Assembly (NCBI GenBank): GCA_021199335.1
Contig: JAJQIG010000022.1
Location: 28,612 to 92,611, forward strand
Direction of reading: 5' to 3'
Length of the DNA: 64,000 nt
From: Oscillospiraceae bacterium
GTDB taxonomy: Bacteria > Bacillota > Clostridia > Oscillospirales > Ruminococcaceae
Shown: one piece after another, positions 63,957 through 64,000 of the stretch
How the letters are laid out: the number at the start of each line of letters is the position of its first letter
Numbering within the stretch: position 1 is the first letter of the stretch
Notes under the pieces: model-generated
What the model saw: the letters and a program-made list of their open reading frames with translations, nothing else
The model's database searches: none
What the model was told of the DNA's origin: nothing
Program-made: the position numbers and the translations under genes

Positions 63957-64000
63957 GCTTTAACAAGCTGCCAAAATTGCGAAGCAATTTTGCAAGCCAT
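63957..64000. repeat. Dispersed palindromic repeat, copy B (cut by window end)
   Basis: TTTAACAAGCTGCCAAAATTG...AAGCAATTTTGCAAG with hairpin CAAAATTGC/GCAATTTTG around GAA; related to copy A at 58598. The repeat may extend past the window. Confidence 0.6.

Larger units (their letters stand above)
63456..64000. other. Intergenic region upstream of dnaA (second origin part)
   Basis: 545 bases to the window end without a gene. It holds the dnaA promoter, an AT-rich stretch (63741-63785), the 15-base tandem repeats at 63800-63856 with one DnaA-box-like TTTTCCACA (63816-63824), and copy B of the dispersed repeat at the end. Confidence 0.6.

Overview
The window is a chromosomal segment of a low- to mid-GC Gram-positive anaerobe, most likely a gut Clostridium of the Oscillospiraceae/Ruminococcus type. 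This rests on the gdpP-rplI-dnaB and tilS-hpt-ftsH orders, RNase J plus RNase Y, the DNA-start cluster dnaA-dnaN-S4-recF-remB-gyrB-gyrA, Fhs, FeoB, an efp-linked CD1247-type protein, T-box and THI/RFN riboswitches, and strong AGGAGG ribosome sites with TTG and GTG starts. The assignment is inferred from gene content; no 16S gene is present. Almost everything is housekeeping. I see no prophage, CRISPR array, tRNA, rRNA or intact insertion sequence.

Layout. 0.1-7.5 kb: nadB, a radical SAM protein, an SDR epimerase, alr, a SLOG-family protein, an LCP-like protein and a DUF378 membrane protein, mostly single transcription units. 8.0-20.2 kb: a long plus-strand run for RNA and DNA maintenance (RNase J, c-di-AMP phosphodiesterase GdpP, L9, DnaB, TilS, Hpt, FtsH, RecG). 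20.2-28.2 kb: an endonuclease IV-like protein, a lipoprotein with an unusual promoter palindrome, aroQ, pepP, efp, a CD1247-type acidic protein, ribU under an FMN riboswitch, and fhs. 28.2-34.5 kb: a nucleotidyltransferase/phosphomannomutase fusion, a 0.67-kb intergenic region with an orphan terminator, an ECF sigma factor with a membrane-anchored beta-propeller partner, and thiT under a TPP riboswitch. 34.9-46.8 kb: feoB, a MNT/HEPN gene pair, two paralogous solute-binding lipoproteins without permeases, PAP2, MntP/YtaF, birA, serC-serA and a small membrane protein. 46.9-63.5 kb: an O-antigen-ligase-like protein, rny, thrS (T-box), then gyrA, a YcxB-like protein, gyrB, remB, recF, an S4 protein, dnaN and dnaA, with oriC-like sequence on both sides of dnaA.

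Gene strand polarity switches sharply at about 46.9 kb. Left of it nearly all genes point toward the dnaA origin, which is the reverse of what is usual in Firmicutes. This is the most striking large-scale feature and suggests an inversion, a displaced origin or an assembly join. At small scale the window is rich in structured leaders, inverted repeats at promoters and short tandem repeats, several of which match no RNA family I recognise.

I found no clear-cut new defence or biosynthetic system. The best candidates for new biology are the promoter/Shine-Dalgarno palindrome at 21.1 kb, the orphan transcript region at 30.6-31.0 kb, the structured leader with the degenerate MNT/HEPN pair at 37.1-38.0 kb, and the hairpin cluster in front of hpt.
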